Below are positions 19,799-27,887 of a DNA stretch of 64,000 nucleotides, in pieces. The stretch comes from Ciceribacter thiooxidans. GTDB lineage: Bacteria; Pseudomonadota; Alphaproteobacteria; Rhizobiales; Rhizobiaceae. Position 1 is the first letter of the stretch. Each line of letters begins with the position of its first letter. The notes beneath the pieces were generated by a model. The model saw nothing but the letters and a program-made list of their open reading frames with translations. It was not told the origin of the DNA and ran no database searches. The position numbers were made by a program, and so were the translations under genes. Location: assembly GCF_014126615.1 (NCBI RefSeq), contig NZ_CP059896.1:1808501-1872500 (forward strand), read 5' to 3'.

Positions 19799-19945
19799 AT
19801 GAACTTTGCTCGCTCGCTTACCAACTGGCGCAAGTACCGTCAGACCATCAACGAACTCGGCCGCATGTCGGACCGCGAACTGCGCGACCTCGGTATCGGC
19901 CGCGAAGACATCCGTCGCGTCGCCCGCGACGCCATTGCCGGCTGA
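19799..19945 (+). CDS. DUF1127 small basic protein, copy 1
   Basis: A 48-residue Arg-rich protein with the DUF1127 pattern: W-R-K-Y-R near residues 9-13, ELGRMSDRELRDLGIGREDI in the middle, and an IRR-type end. In Rhodobacter a DUF1127 protein (CcaF1) binds RNA and aids maturation of CcsR sRNAs; in Agrobacterium others affect carbon and phosphate metabolism. The ATG at 19799 follows CAAGGAG; an in-frame ATG at 19742 would add 19 non-conserved residues. A strong terminator follows directly. Confidence 0.9.
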   Translation: MNFARSLTNWRKYRQTINELGRMSDRELRDLGIGREDIRRVARDAIAG

Positions 19946-19978
19946 TTTACAGCCGCTTCCAATCCGGAAGAAATGAAA

Positions 19979-20005
19979 GGCCTCCCCTCGCGGGAGGCCT
20001 TTTTT
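19979..20005 (+). terminator. Rho-independent terminator after DUF1127 copy 1
   Basis: GGCCTCCC (19979-19986) and GGGAGGCC (19992-19999) form a perfect 8-bp stem with a 5-nt loop, followed by six T. Confidence 0.95.
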
Positions 20006-20118
20006 CGTCTTCGCCGGGCGACGGAACGATCATCCGCGCTCCGACGTCGTGCCGGTTTTCTGAGCCTCGCCTAAATTCTCGCCATGCTTTGCACATTTGC
20101 ATAGCAGTCGCTCGATTT

Positions 20119-20131
20119 TTGCACTGCACAA
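20119..20131 (+). repeat. 13-bp motif TTGCACTGCACAA, copy 2
   Basis: Exact copy of 19366-19378, lying 86 nt upstream of the second DUF1127 gene. A related TTTGCACATTTGCATAGC lies at about 20088-20105. The pair suggests common regulation of the sRNA and this gene. Confidence 0.5.
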
Positions 20132-20216
20132 TATTGTTTTACGAGCGTATAAAAGGCTCAATCGCTGATGCCAAGGACGGCATGAACAGCGAAATCAATG
20201 TCCCGAGGAAACGACC

Positions 20217-20360
20217 ATGAACCCGATCCGCTATGCCAAGAACTGGATGAGCTACCGCCGCACGATTTCCGAGCTCGGCAACCTGTCCAACCAGGCGCTC
20301 TCCGATATCGGCATCACCCGCTACGATATCCGCAACATCGCAGCACGCTCCTTTCGCTAA
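20217..20360 (+). CDS. DUF1127 small basic protein, copy 2
   Basis: A 47-residue DUF1127 paralogue beginning MNPIRYAKNWMSYRRTISEL and ending IAARSFR. The core ELGNLSNQALSDIGITRYDI aligns with copy 1, with several acidic and arginine positions changed. The start follows CCGAGGAAACGACC. It has its own terminator and an upstream region sharing TGCA motifs with the sRNA promoter region. Function is inferred as RNA-binding or regulatory from the family only. Confidence 0.9.
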   Translation: MNPIRYAKNWMSYRRTISELGNLSNQALSDIGITRYDIRNIAARSFR

Positions 20361-20418
20361 GCACTGATGCCGGCCGCTCCGCAGTCGCGGGGCACCACGA
20401 CATGAAGAAGACGCCGAA

Positions 20419-20441
20419 CGGCACCGCATGGTGCCGTTTTT
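20419..20441 (+). terminator. Rho-independent terminator after DUF1127 copy 2
   Basis: CGGCACC (20419-20425) pairs with GGTGCCG (20430-20436), loop GCAT, then TTTTT. Confidence 0.92.
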
Positions 20442-20488
20442 GATTCGTGGCGATTGGAACCGTGGGCGCCGCGTGATAAGCACCCCGC

Positions 20489-21901
20489 ATGACGAAGACA
20501 GAGACCCTCTCCCCCATCCATATCGTCGGCGGCGGCCTCGCCGGTTCGGAAGCGGCCTGGCAGGCGGCCCAGGCCGGCGTGCCGGTGATCCTGCACGAGA
20601 TGCGCGGCGTGCGCGGCACCGATGCCCACAAGACCGACGGCCTTGCGGAGCTCGTCTGTTCGAATTCCTTCCGGTCCGACGACGCCACCTCCAATGCGGT
20701 CGGCGTCATCCATGCCGAGATGCGCCTTGCCGGATCGCTGATCATGGCCGCGGCCGACCGGAACCAGGTCCCGGCGGGGGGTGCACTTGCCGTCGACCGA
20801 GAAGGCTTTTCCGCCGCCGTCAGCAGCGCGATCGAAGGCCATCCGCTGATCACGGTGGTCCGGGAGGAAGTTGCAGGCCTTCCGCCCGAGGAATGGGGCT
20901 CGACGATCGTTGCGACCGGCCCGCTCACCTCGCCTGCGCTCGCCGAAGCCATCCGCCTACAGACCGGGGCAGATGCCCTCGCCTTCTTCGATGCCATCGC
21001 GCCGATCGTCCACCGCGAGTCGATCGACATGAACGTCTGCTGGTATCAGTCGCGCTACGACAAGGTCGGACCAGGCGGAACCGGCAAAGATTACATCAAC
21101 TGCCCACTCGACGAGGCGCAGTACAACGCATTCATCGACGCGTTGATCGCCGGGGACACCGTCGGGTTCAAGGAATGGGAGGGCACGCCCTATTTCGACG
21201 GCTGCCTGCCGATCGAGGTCATGGCGGAGCGCGGCCGCGAAACGCTGCGGCACGGGCCGATGAAGCCGATGGGCCTGACCAATGCGCATAACCCGACGGT
21301 CAAGGCCTATGCCGTCGTCCAGCTACGTCAGGACAACGCACTCGGCACGCTCTACAACATGGTGGGCTTCCAGACGAAACTGCGTTACGGGGCCCAGGCC
21401 GAGATCTTCCGGATGATTCCGGGCCTCGAAAACGCGGAATTCGCTCGCCTCGGCGGCCTGCATCGCAATACCTACATCAATTCGCCGGTCCTGCTCGACG
21501 AAACCCTGCAGCTCAAGAGCCGCCGCGGCCTGCGGTTCGCCGGCCAGATCACCGGCTGCGAAGGCTATGTCGAGAGTGCATCCATCGGCCTGCTTGCCGG
21601 CCGCTTCGCTGCGGCCGAGCGAAAGGGTGAGCCGGTCCGCCTGCCGCCTGCAACGACGGCCATGGGTTCGCTCCTCAATCACATTACAGGCGGCCATATC
21701 GTCACCGACGAGGAACCGGGCAAGCGGTCCTTCCAGCCGATGAACATCAATTTCGGCCTGTTCCCGGAGCTGGAGCCCGGCTCGATCACCAAGCCCGAAG
21801 GCGTGAAGCGCTTTCGTGGCAAGGACAAGACGATCATGAAACGCCAGCTGATCGCCGCCCGGGCAATCGCCGACTGCAAGTGCTGGCTCGAAAGCGTCTG
21901 A
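20489..21901 (+). CDS. trmFO: tRNA uracil-54 C5-methyltransferase TrmFO (folate-dependent)
   Basis: TrmFO methylates U54 in the T-loop of tRNAs using methylenetetrahydrofolate and FAD. The 470-residue protein opens with the FAD-binding [19 protein letters not shown] near residues 10-28. It keeps [12 protein letters not shown], the catalytic-region [15 protein letters not shown], and [13 protein letters not shown] near the C-terminal FAD site. The length is typical. It stands alone on the plus strand after the DUF1127 genes and converges on the minus-strand block to its right. Confidence 0.97.
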   Translation: MTKTETLSPIHIVGGGLAGSEAAWQAAQAGVPVILHEMRGVRGTDAHKTDGLAELVCSNSFRSDDATSNAVGVIHAEMRLAGSLIMAAADRNQVPAGGALAVDREGFSAAVSSAIEGHPLITVVREEVAGLPPEEWGSTIVATGPLTSPALAEAIRLQTGADALAFFDAIAPIVHRESIDMNVCWYQSRYDKVGPGGTGKDYINCPLDEAQYNAFIDALIAGDTVGFKEWEGTPYFDGCLPIEVMAERGRETLRHGPMKPMGLTNAHNPTVKAYAVVQLRQDNALGTLYNMVGFQTKLRYGAQAEIFRMIPGLENAEFARLGGLHRNTYINSPVLLDETLQLKSRRGLRFAGQITGCEGYVESASIGLLAGRFAAAERKGEPVRLPPATTAMGSLLNHITGGHIVTDEEPGKRSFQPMNINFGLFPELEPGSITKPEGVKRFRGKDKTIMKRQLIAARAIADCKCWLESV

Positions 21902-21913
21902 CTGCCGTTCCCG

Positions 21914-22372
21914 TCAGCCTTTGGCGAGCGAGCCGTCCGCGTCTTTGCGGGCGCTTGCGCTGACGTAGTTGCCGAGCAGCCAGAGCGAGACCTCGGCAGC
22001 CTCGGCCGCGGACGTAAAGACGAACTCGCCGTTGTGGAATGGAGCGTCCAGAAACTCGATCGACAGCCCGCGGCCGTTCGGCAGGTCTCGCACCCTTACC
22101 GTGCCCGGCTCGATCAGGTGGCAGGCAAAGTGACTGCGCATATTGCGCATGAAGCCGGTCTTGTTGTCGTGAAGACGGACGAAGACGGCCTTGCCGTCCG
22201 CAGTCGCGCGCAGATTGCGGATTGCTTCGTTGGGAAAGGCACGACCGAACTGCAGGATCGCTAGGCCGGTATCGTGGGACTCCTCGCTCGTCGCCTGCCG
22301 CGCCACGCGCGTCGCTCCGACGGCGAAAAGTGCCAGCAGTCCAAAGATCACCATCCACGTGACAAGCGTCAC
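21914..22372 (-). CDS. Membrane-anchored hypothetical protein
   Basis: A 152-residue protein with a single N-terminal membrane helix (MTLVTWMVIFGLLALFAVGA) and a soluble domain containing LRATADGKAVFVRLHDNKTG and FHNGEFVFTSAAEAAEVSLW. I do not recognise a family. The domain order resembles small anchored proteins of unknown function found in Rhizobiaceae beside trmFO. It is convergent with trmFO and downstream of the phytoene-synthase-like gene. Confidence 0.65.
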   Translation of the reverse strand: MTLVTWMVIFGLLALFAVGATRVARQATSEESHDTGLAILQFGRAFPNEAIRNLRATADGKAVFVRLHDNKTGFMRNMRSHFACHLIEPGTVRVRDLPNGRGLSIEFLDAPFHNGEFVFTSAAEAAEVSLWLLGNYVSASARKDADGSLAKG

Positions 22373-22489
22373 ATCCGCCTCCCTCTTCTCATCCCGTTCG
22401 CTCGAGCGACGATGCGAACAGTTCCGGCGTATCTCGACGTCGCGATAGGAACGGCTCTAGCAGCCGAGGCTTGCGCGAATTTGGCCGCC

Positions 22490-23332
22490 TCAGACCCGCC
22501 GCCAGACCGCCGCCCACATGAGCAGCAACTGCCGACGCCATTGTGGAGCTCGAATCTCTTCCTCGAAGACGCATGCTGGCCTTCTTACGGCGCGATCGAG
22601 CACAGGCCCGACCAGCGCCACCGGCAGATAGGTCGGCATGATCGCAGCAGGCAATGCGCCGCCATCGCGGACTTTCGCAAGATGCTCGCGACCGAGGCCG
22701 GCAAAGGCTTCGACGGCGGCGGACATCCGCGGGTGATCCTCGCCGGCAAGAAATCCCTCGCGATCGAGGCCGACGGCGTTCAGGATTTCCACGGGAATAT
22801 AGAGCTGGCCACGCGCTCTCGTTCGCGGCAGAAGCAGGATCGCACCGGCGACCGCCTGCGCCACCCCGGCATGGCCGGCGCGTTCGGCACAGTTCGCCGC
22901 TTCCTCGGGCGCGAGTACCAGACTTGAAAGCTGTATCAGAGCGGAGGCCGTGTCTCCGGCATAGCCCTCGAACATGCCGCGGCTCTCGATCGGGTCGTCG
23001 TAGAGATCGAAGATGCGGGCGTCGAGCATCCGCAGCAGTGCCTCGACCGGCAGGTCGTGACGCCGGATGGTCTCGAGAAGAAGCGCACCGAGCGGATTGC
23101 CCGCCGTCTCGCCATGTTCGACGCCGGACACGAGATCACGCCAGTACTGCAGCCGAACCTCGCCCGGAAGCGGCTCGCGCACCACGTCGCGGATTCTCGC
23201 AAGTTCCGCGTTGAAACCGTAGAGGGCAGTGAGCCCGGCGCGCTTGTCGGCGGGCGACAGCAGCGTCGCAAGGTAGCGATCCCGATCGGTATCGCGCAGG
23301 CCGGCGAGGCAGATGGCTTCGTTGTCCGACAT
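22490..23332 (-). CDS. Squalene/phytoene synthase-family protein (NDUFAF6-like)
   Basis: A 280-residue member of the trans-isoprenyl diphosphate synthase fold, closest in form to the NDUFAF6 branch. Visible blocks are LTALYGFNAELARIRD (near 35-50), LQYWRDLV and LPVEALLRMLDARIFDLYDD. The Asp-rich DxxxD motifs of true phytoene synthases are incomplete, so catalysis is doubtful. NDUFAF6 assists respiratory complex I assembly in mitochondria. Here it lies directly beside the NDUFAF3-like gene and secDF, which supports that role over carotenoid synthesis. Confidence 0.8.
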   Translation of the reverse strand: MSDNEAICLAGLRDTDRDRYLATLLSPADKRAGLTALYGFNAELARIRDVVREPLPGEVRLQYWRDLVSGVEHGETAGNPLGALLLETIRRHDLPVEALLRMLDARIFDLYDDPIESRGMFEGYAGDTASALIQLSSLVLAPEEAANCAERAGHAGVAQAVAGAILLLPRTRARGQLYIPVEILNAVGLDREGFLAGEDHPRMSAAVEAFAGLGREHLAKVRDGGALPAAIMPTYLPVALVGPVLDRAVRRPACVFEEEIRAPQWRRQLLLMWAAVWRRV

Positions 23333-23356
23333 CGCCTTTTCCCAAGAGAACTCGTA

Positions 23357-23758
23357 TCAGACCGCGATCAGCGCGGCGGCCACGGCCCGTTGTTCGGCAA
23401 GCATGATGTTGTAGGTGCGAACCGCCGCGCCCGTCCCCATCGGATCGCTCGCGACACCACGTTCCCGGAGCGCTGCCTTGAGGTCGGCAGGGATCGGACG
23501 CAGGTCCTTCCCGGTTCCGACCAGCAGCACCTCGATGCCGGCGGCCTCCTCCAGCACGCGCCGGAAAGCCTCGACGGAAAGCGGATCGCCTTCCGCCATC
23601 TCCCAGCCATATATGCCGGAAGGCAGCAGAAGCAAGGAGCCGCGGTGGGACATATCGGCGAAACGGAAGCCGCCATTACCGTAGGCATCGATCGGAGCAC
23701 GTCCGGGGAAATGCGCCTCCCGCATAACGATACCACGATTGGCCGGCGCCTCCGCCAC
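23357..23758 (-). CDS. Mth938-domain protein (NDUFAF3-like)
   Basis: A 133-residue Mth938/DUF498 protein with the family segments GFRFADMSHRGSLLLLPSGI and LLVGTGKDLRPI, and the C-terminal MGTGAAVRTYNIMLAEQR. The human homologue NDUFAF3 is a complex I assembly factor. Alphaproteobacteria often keep this gene next to secDF, as here (5 nt after secDF). The NDUFAF6-like gene follows by 24 nt on the same strand. Confidence 0.88.
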   Translation of the reverse strand: MAEAPANRGIVMREAHFPGRAPIDAYGNGGFRFADMSHRGSLLLLPSGIYGWEMAEGDPLSVEAFRRVLEEAAGIEVLLVGTGKDLRPIPADLKAALRERGVASDPMGTGAAVRTYNIMLAEQRAVAAALIAV

Positions 23759-23763
23759 CGCGA

Positions 23764-26325
23764 TCAGGCCCCTGCCTTGCCGGCGGGCAGAATCTCGCCT
23801 TCGGCGCCCTTGTCCTCCTGCTGGAAGCTTTCCGGACGCAGCTTGAAGGCAATCAGGACCGGCGCTGCCATGTAGATGGACGAGAAGGTGCCGATCAGCA
23901 CGCCGAACAACATGGCGAGCGTGAACGACGCAATGACCTCGCCGCCGAAGATGTAGAGCGCTAGGAGGGCGATCAGCGTCGTCGCGGCCGTCAAGACCGT
24001 GCGCGACAGCGTCTGGTTGATCGAGGCGTCGATCAGCACGTCGAGCGGCATCTTCTTGTAGCGCCTCAGGTTCTCGCGCATACGGTCATAGACCACGACC
24101 GTGTCGTTCAACGAGTAGCCGATGATGGTCAGGATCGCCGCGATACTCGTCAGATTGAACTCTATGCCGGTGACGACGAAGAGCCCGAGGGTGAGGATCA
24201 CGTCATGCAGGGTCGCGATGATCGCGCCTGCCGCAAACTGCCATTCGAAGCGGAACCAGATGTAGATCAGAATGAGCAGGAGCGACACGCCGACGCCGAT
24301 CGTGGCATTCGCCGTCAGGTCGCTCGAAACGGCGGGCCCGACCACTTCCACACGACGGAACTCATACTGGTCCTGAAGCTCCTGACGCACGAGCGAGATC
24401 GCCGACTGCTCGGCGTTTTCGCCGCCCTCCTGCGACTGCAGACGAACGAGCACGCTCGACGGATCGCCAAACCCTTGCGCCTGGATTTCCCCGAGGTTGA
24501 GCTCGCTCAGCCGTTCGCGAATGTCGCCGATGTCGGCCGCCCCTTGCCGTGCCTTGAGCTCGATCAGCGATCCACCCTTGAAGTCGATGCCGAGGTTCAA
24601 TCCGACCACGACGAAGCCGATAAGCGAAGCTGCGATGAGAGCGCCTGCAGTGGCGAAGGTGAACTTGCGGATCGCCATGAAGCGGATGTTCTGGGTGTCG
24701 AACATGCCGGTGCGAATGCTCTTCGGCAGGTGCTTCGGCCGACGCCAGCGGAACCACATGGCCATCAGCCACTGGGTCATCGTGAAGGCGGTGAAGACGG
24801 TGGTGACGATACCCACGGCAAGCGTGACCGCAAAGCCGCGAACCGGGCCGGAACCGAGGAAGAACAGAACGACAGCGGCGATGAGGGTCGTCAGGTTGGC
24901 GTCGACGATGGTAGCGAATGCCTTCTTGAAGCCAACGTCAATCGCCTGCGCCAGCGAACGGCCGTTCTTCACCTCTTCGCGGATGCGCTCGTAGACGAGG
25001 ACGTTCGAGTCGACCGCCATGCCCATCGTCAGAACGATACCGGCGATACCCGGCAGCGTGAGCGTCGAACCAAGTGTCGTCAGGGCTGCGAAGATCATCG
25101 TGATGTTGGCAGCGAGTGCGATATTCGCCATCACACCGAACGTGCCGTAGAAGGCGAGCATGAACAGGACGACCGCAATCGCGCCGATCACCGACGCGTT
25201 CAGGCCGGCGCTGATCGAGTCCGCACCGAGACCGGGGCCGACGGTGCGTTCTTCGACGACCGTCAGGGTCGCGGGCAGCGCACCCGCGCGCAGCAGCACG
25301 GCAAGGTCGTTTGCGCCTTCGACGGAGAAGCCGCCGGAGATCTGGCCGGAGCCTCCGACGATCGGTTCCCGGATGACGGGCGCGGAAATCACCTGATCGT
25401 CCAGAACGATCGCGAAGGGCCGGCCGACATTCTGTTGCGTCGCCTGCGCAAAGCGCTGCGCGCCCTTGCTGTCGAAGCGGAAGGAAACGACCGGCTCATT
25501 GGTCTGCTGGTTGAAGGTCGCCTGCGCATCGACGAGGTTTTCGCCGGAAACCAGTGACCGCTTCTCGACGAGATAGGGTACCGCCGGATCGTCCATGGAA
25601 TAGAGAACCTCGGAGGAAGCCGGCGGGCGTCCGTTGATCGCCTCTTCGACCGGCATGCTGGTATCAACCATATGGAAGGTGAGCTTGGCGGTCTGGTTGA
25701 GAAGCGATTTCAGGCGCTGCGGATCGGTGAGGCCGGGAACCTGGACGATGATACGGTCCTCGCCCTGGCGCTGGATCAGCGGCTCGGTGGTGCCCAGCTC
25801 GTCCACACGACGGCGGACCACCTCGATCGACTGGGTCAGGGCCGAGGCAGTGCGATAATCGATGCCCGCATCAGTGAGGTTGAGACGCAGAAGCCCGCCC
25901 TCGCCCTCCGTCATCGTGACTTCCTGCACGGTACCGCCGGTCAGGCCACCGACGCTGACAGCCTGTGTCAGCGGCGTGAGCGCTTCCTTTGCCGCCTCGA
26001 TCTTGTCCGCATCGGTGATGCGCACCTGAATCTGCTGACCGACTCCCGAGAGACCGGTATAGCGAATGCCCGCCTCACGAAGGCTGTTGCGGATGTCGCC
26101 GACGGTCGTCTCCAGCCGTTCCTTGATGATATCGGCCTTCTCGATCTTCAGCATGATGTGGGAGCCACCCTGAAGGTCGAGACCGAGCGTGACCTTCTTC
26201 GAAGGGACCCACGACGGAAACGACGCGAGCTGCTCGTTGCTGAAGAAATTGGGCATGGCGATCACCACGCTCACCGCGACGGTGAGCCAGATCAGGATCG
26301 TCTTCCAGCGGGAGATATACAGCAT
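23764..26325 (-). CDS. secDF: SecDF fused protein-export membrane protein
   Basis: SecD and SecF use the proton gradient to pull proteins through SecYEG. Here they are one 853-residue polypeptide, as in other Rhizobiaceae. The SecD half (about 1-520) starts with helix 1 and the VTLGLDLQGGSHIMLKI motif; its five helices end near NGRSLAQAIDVGFKKAF. The SecF half begins about residue 540 with the GIDFKGG motif (LGIDFKGGSLIEL) and ends with GYSLNDTVVVYDRMREN and a further helix set. It follows yajC in the usual order. Confidence 0.97.
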   Translation of the reverse strand: MLYISRWKTILIWLTVAVSVVIAMPNFFSNEQLASFPSWVPSKKVTLGLDLQGGSHIMLKIEKADIIKERLETTVGDIRNSLREAGIRYTGLSGVGQQIQVRITDADKIEAAKEALTPLTQAVSVGGLTGGTVQEVTMTEGEGGLLRLNLTDAGIDYRTASALTQSIEVVRRRVDELGTTEPLIQRQGEDRIIVQVPGLTDPQRLKSLLNQTAKLTFHMVDTSMPVEEAINGRPPASSEVLYSMDDPAVPYLVEKRSLVSGENLVDAQATFNQQTNEPVVSFRFDSKGAQRFAQATQQNVGRPFAIVLDDQVISAPVIREPIVGGSGQISGGFSVEGANDLAVLLRAGALPATLTVVEERTVGPGLGADSISAGLNASVIGAIAVVLFMLAFYGTFGVMANIALAANITMIFAALTTLGSTLTLPGIAGIVLTMGMAVDSNVLVYERIREEVKNGRSLAQAIDVGFKKAFATIVDANLTTLIAAVVLFFLGSGPVRGFAVTLAVGIVTTVFTAFTMTQWLMAMWFRWRRPKHLPKSIRTGMFDTQNIRFMAIRKFTFATAGALIAASLIGFVVVGLNLGIDFKGGSLIELKARQGAADIGDIRERLSELNLGEIQAQGFGDPSSVLVRLQSQEGGENAEQSAISLVRQELQDQYEFRRVEVVGPAVSSDLTANATIGVGVSLLLILIYIWFRFEWQFAAGAIIATLHDVILTLGLFVVTGIEFNLTSIAAILTIIGYSLNDTVVVYDRMRENLRRYKKMPLDVLIDASINQTLSRTVLTAATTLIALLALYIFGGEVIASFTLAMLFGVLIGTFSSIYMAAPVLIAFKLRPESFQQEDKGAEGEILPAGKAGA

Positions 26326-26388
26326 GAAACTCTCGAAATCAGATTATGACAACCGTTGGCCGTGCCTCTCGGGGCGCCGCACGAACGA

Positions 26389-26739
26389 TCAGGATGCCGC
26401 GTCGGCCTTGACCGGTTCGCCCTTCACGCGAACTTCCGCGACGTAGCTGCGCAGAACGCGGACCTTCACGCCGTCGCCGATTTCCACGTCGAGTTCCTTG
26501 TCGTCGACGACCTTCGCGACCTTGCCGACGATGCCGCCACCGAGCACGACCTGGTCGCCACGCCGGATGGAGGAAAGGGTTTCCTCGCGCTTCTTCATCT
26601 GCTGGCGCTGCGGCCGGATCAAGAAGAAGTACCAGACGACCATCAGCGGCGCGAAAAGGAAGAGCATCTCGAGACCGGAGCCGAAGCCGGTTGCGCCCTG
26701 GGCTGCTGCGTCCTGCGCGAATGCCTGCGTAATGAACAT
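26389..26739 (-). CDS. yajC: Preprotein translocase subunit YajC
   Basis: YajC is a small single-helix accessory of SecDF. The 116-residue product has a hydrophobic helix (MLFLFAPLMVVWYFFLIRPQ, about 29-48) ending in the family signature RPQRQQMKKREE. A KOW-like basic domain (GDQVVLGGGIVGKVAKV) follows. The ATG at 26739 has AGGGAG upstream; an in-frame start at 26763 has none. It lies 63 nt before secDF in the same operon. Confidence 0.97.
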   Translation of the reverse strand: MFITQAFAQDAAAQGATGFGSGLEMLFLFAPLMVVWYFFLIRPQRQQMKKREETLSSIRRGDQVVLGGGIVGKVAKVVDDKELDVEIGDGVKVRVLRSYVAEVRVKGEPVKADAAS

Positions 26740-26954
26740 GGAAAAAAACTCCCTAGAGAACAAGGCTTGCCGGCAACCGCTGCTGCCGCTTCAGGTCGCC
26801 GGAATATAGTGGCGAGCCAAGCGATTGCAACAGAAACGGCGACCGTGCGTACCGATTCAAGGCGTCTTACCCTTTCATGCCGCAAAAGGCCATGCTACCG
26901 CCCGGAAAAAGCGGACATAGCCGCAGCCGTCTTCACCTTCGCGAGGAAACAGTC

Positions 26955-27827
26955 ATGGCCGAGGAACTCAACCTCCTGATCCTGAATGAACTGCGCCGGC
27001 TGACGGTCGCCGTGGAGCGGCTGGCAGGTCCTGCCCCTGCACAAAACGACTGGGATGCCGCCGACTGTTTCGTCTGGGTGCCGCCACGCAGCCATCTGCA
27101 GCCGGTTCCGCGCCCCAATCGAGTCGCACTGTCGCTCATCCGCGGCGTCGATCACGTCCGCGACATCCTGCACGAGAACACGCTCCGCTTCGCAGAAGGC
27201 TTTCCGGCCAACAACGTCCTGCTCTGGGGCGCACGCGGCATGGGCAAGTCGTCGCTGGTCAAGGCCGTCCACGCCGACGTCAAGGAGGCCACCGGTATTT
27301 CGCTGAAGCTCGTCGAGGTGCACCGTGAGGACATTTCCTCGCTACCCGTCCTCCTCGAGATGATGAAGGCGGCGCCCCACCGGGTGATCGTCTTCTGCGA
27401 CGACCTTTCCTTCGATCACGACGACACCGCCTACAAGTCGCTGAAGGCTGCGCTCGATGGCGGTATCGAAGGCCGCCCCGACAACGTGCTCTTCTACGCC
27501 ACATCCAACCGTCGCCACCTACTGCCGCGTCACATGATGGAGAACGAACAGTCGACCGCGATCAACCCCTCGGAAGCGGTCGAGGAAAAGGTCTCACTCT
27601 CCGACCGCTTCGGCCTCTGGCTCGGTTTCCACAAATGCAGCCAGGACGACTACCTGACGATGATCGACGGGTACGCGGAACATTTCCGCCTGCCGCTCGA
27701 CCGCGAGACACTGCATGCCGAAGCGCTCGAATGGGCGACCACCCGCGGCGGCCGCTCCGGTCGCGTCGCCTGGCAGTACATCCAGGATCTCGCCGGGCGG
27801 CTGCGCATCACCATGGAACGCGGCTGA
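26955..27827 (+). CDS. DUF815 AAA-type ATPase
   Basis: A 290-residue ATPase of the DUF815 family. The Walker A reads WGARGMGKSS (about residue 97) and Walker B is VIVFCDDLSF. A sensor-like FYATSNRRHLLP motif follows; the MMENE and SDRFGLWLGFH segments are typical. Its substrate is unknown. It is divergent from yajC and convergent with the LytM lipoprotein gene, separated by a bidirectional terminator. The start at 26955 begins MAEELNLL. Confidence 0.85.
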   Translation: MAEELNLLILNELRRLTVAVERLAGPAPAQNDWDAADCFVWVPPRSHLQPVPRPNRVALSLIRGVDHVRDILHENTLRFAEGFPANNVLLWGARGMGKSSLVKAVHADVKEATGISLKLVEVHREDISSLPVLLEMMKAAPHRVIVFCDDLSFDHDDTAYKSLKAALDGGIEGRPDNVLFYATSNRRHLLPRHMMENEQSTAINPSEAVEEKVSLSDRFGLWLGFHKCSQDDYLTMIDGYAEHFRLPLDRETLHAEALEWATTRGGRSGRVAWQYIQDLAGRLRITMERG

Positions 27828-27837
27828 CAGGAACGAA

Positions 27838-27863
27838 AAAAGGTCCGGGATGCCGGACCTTTT
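27838..27863. terminator. Bidirectional terminator between the DUF815 gene and the LytM lipoprotein gene
   Basis: AAAAGGTCCGG (27838-27848) and CCGGACCTTTT (27853-27863) are perfect 11-bp arms with loop GATG; both ends carry A/T runs suited to convergent genes. Confidence 0.93.
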
Positions 27864-27887
27864 CTACGCTCTCCTGGTACGCAATAC

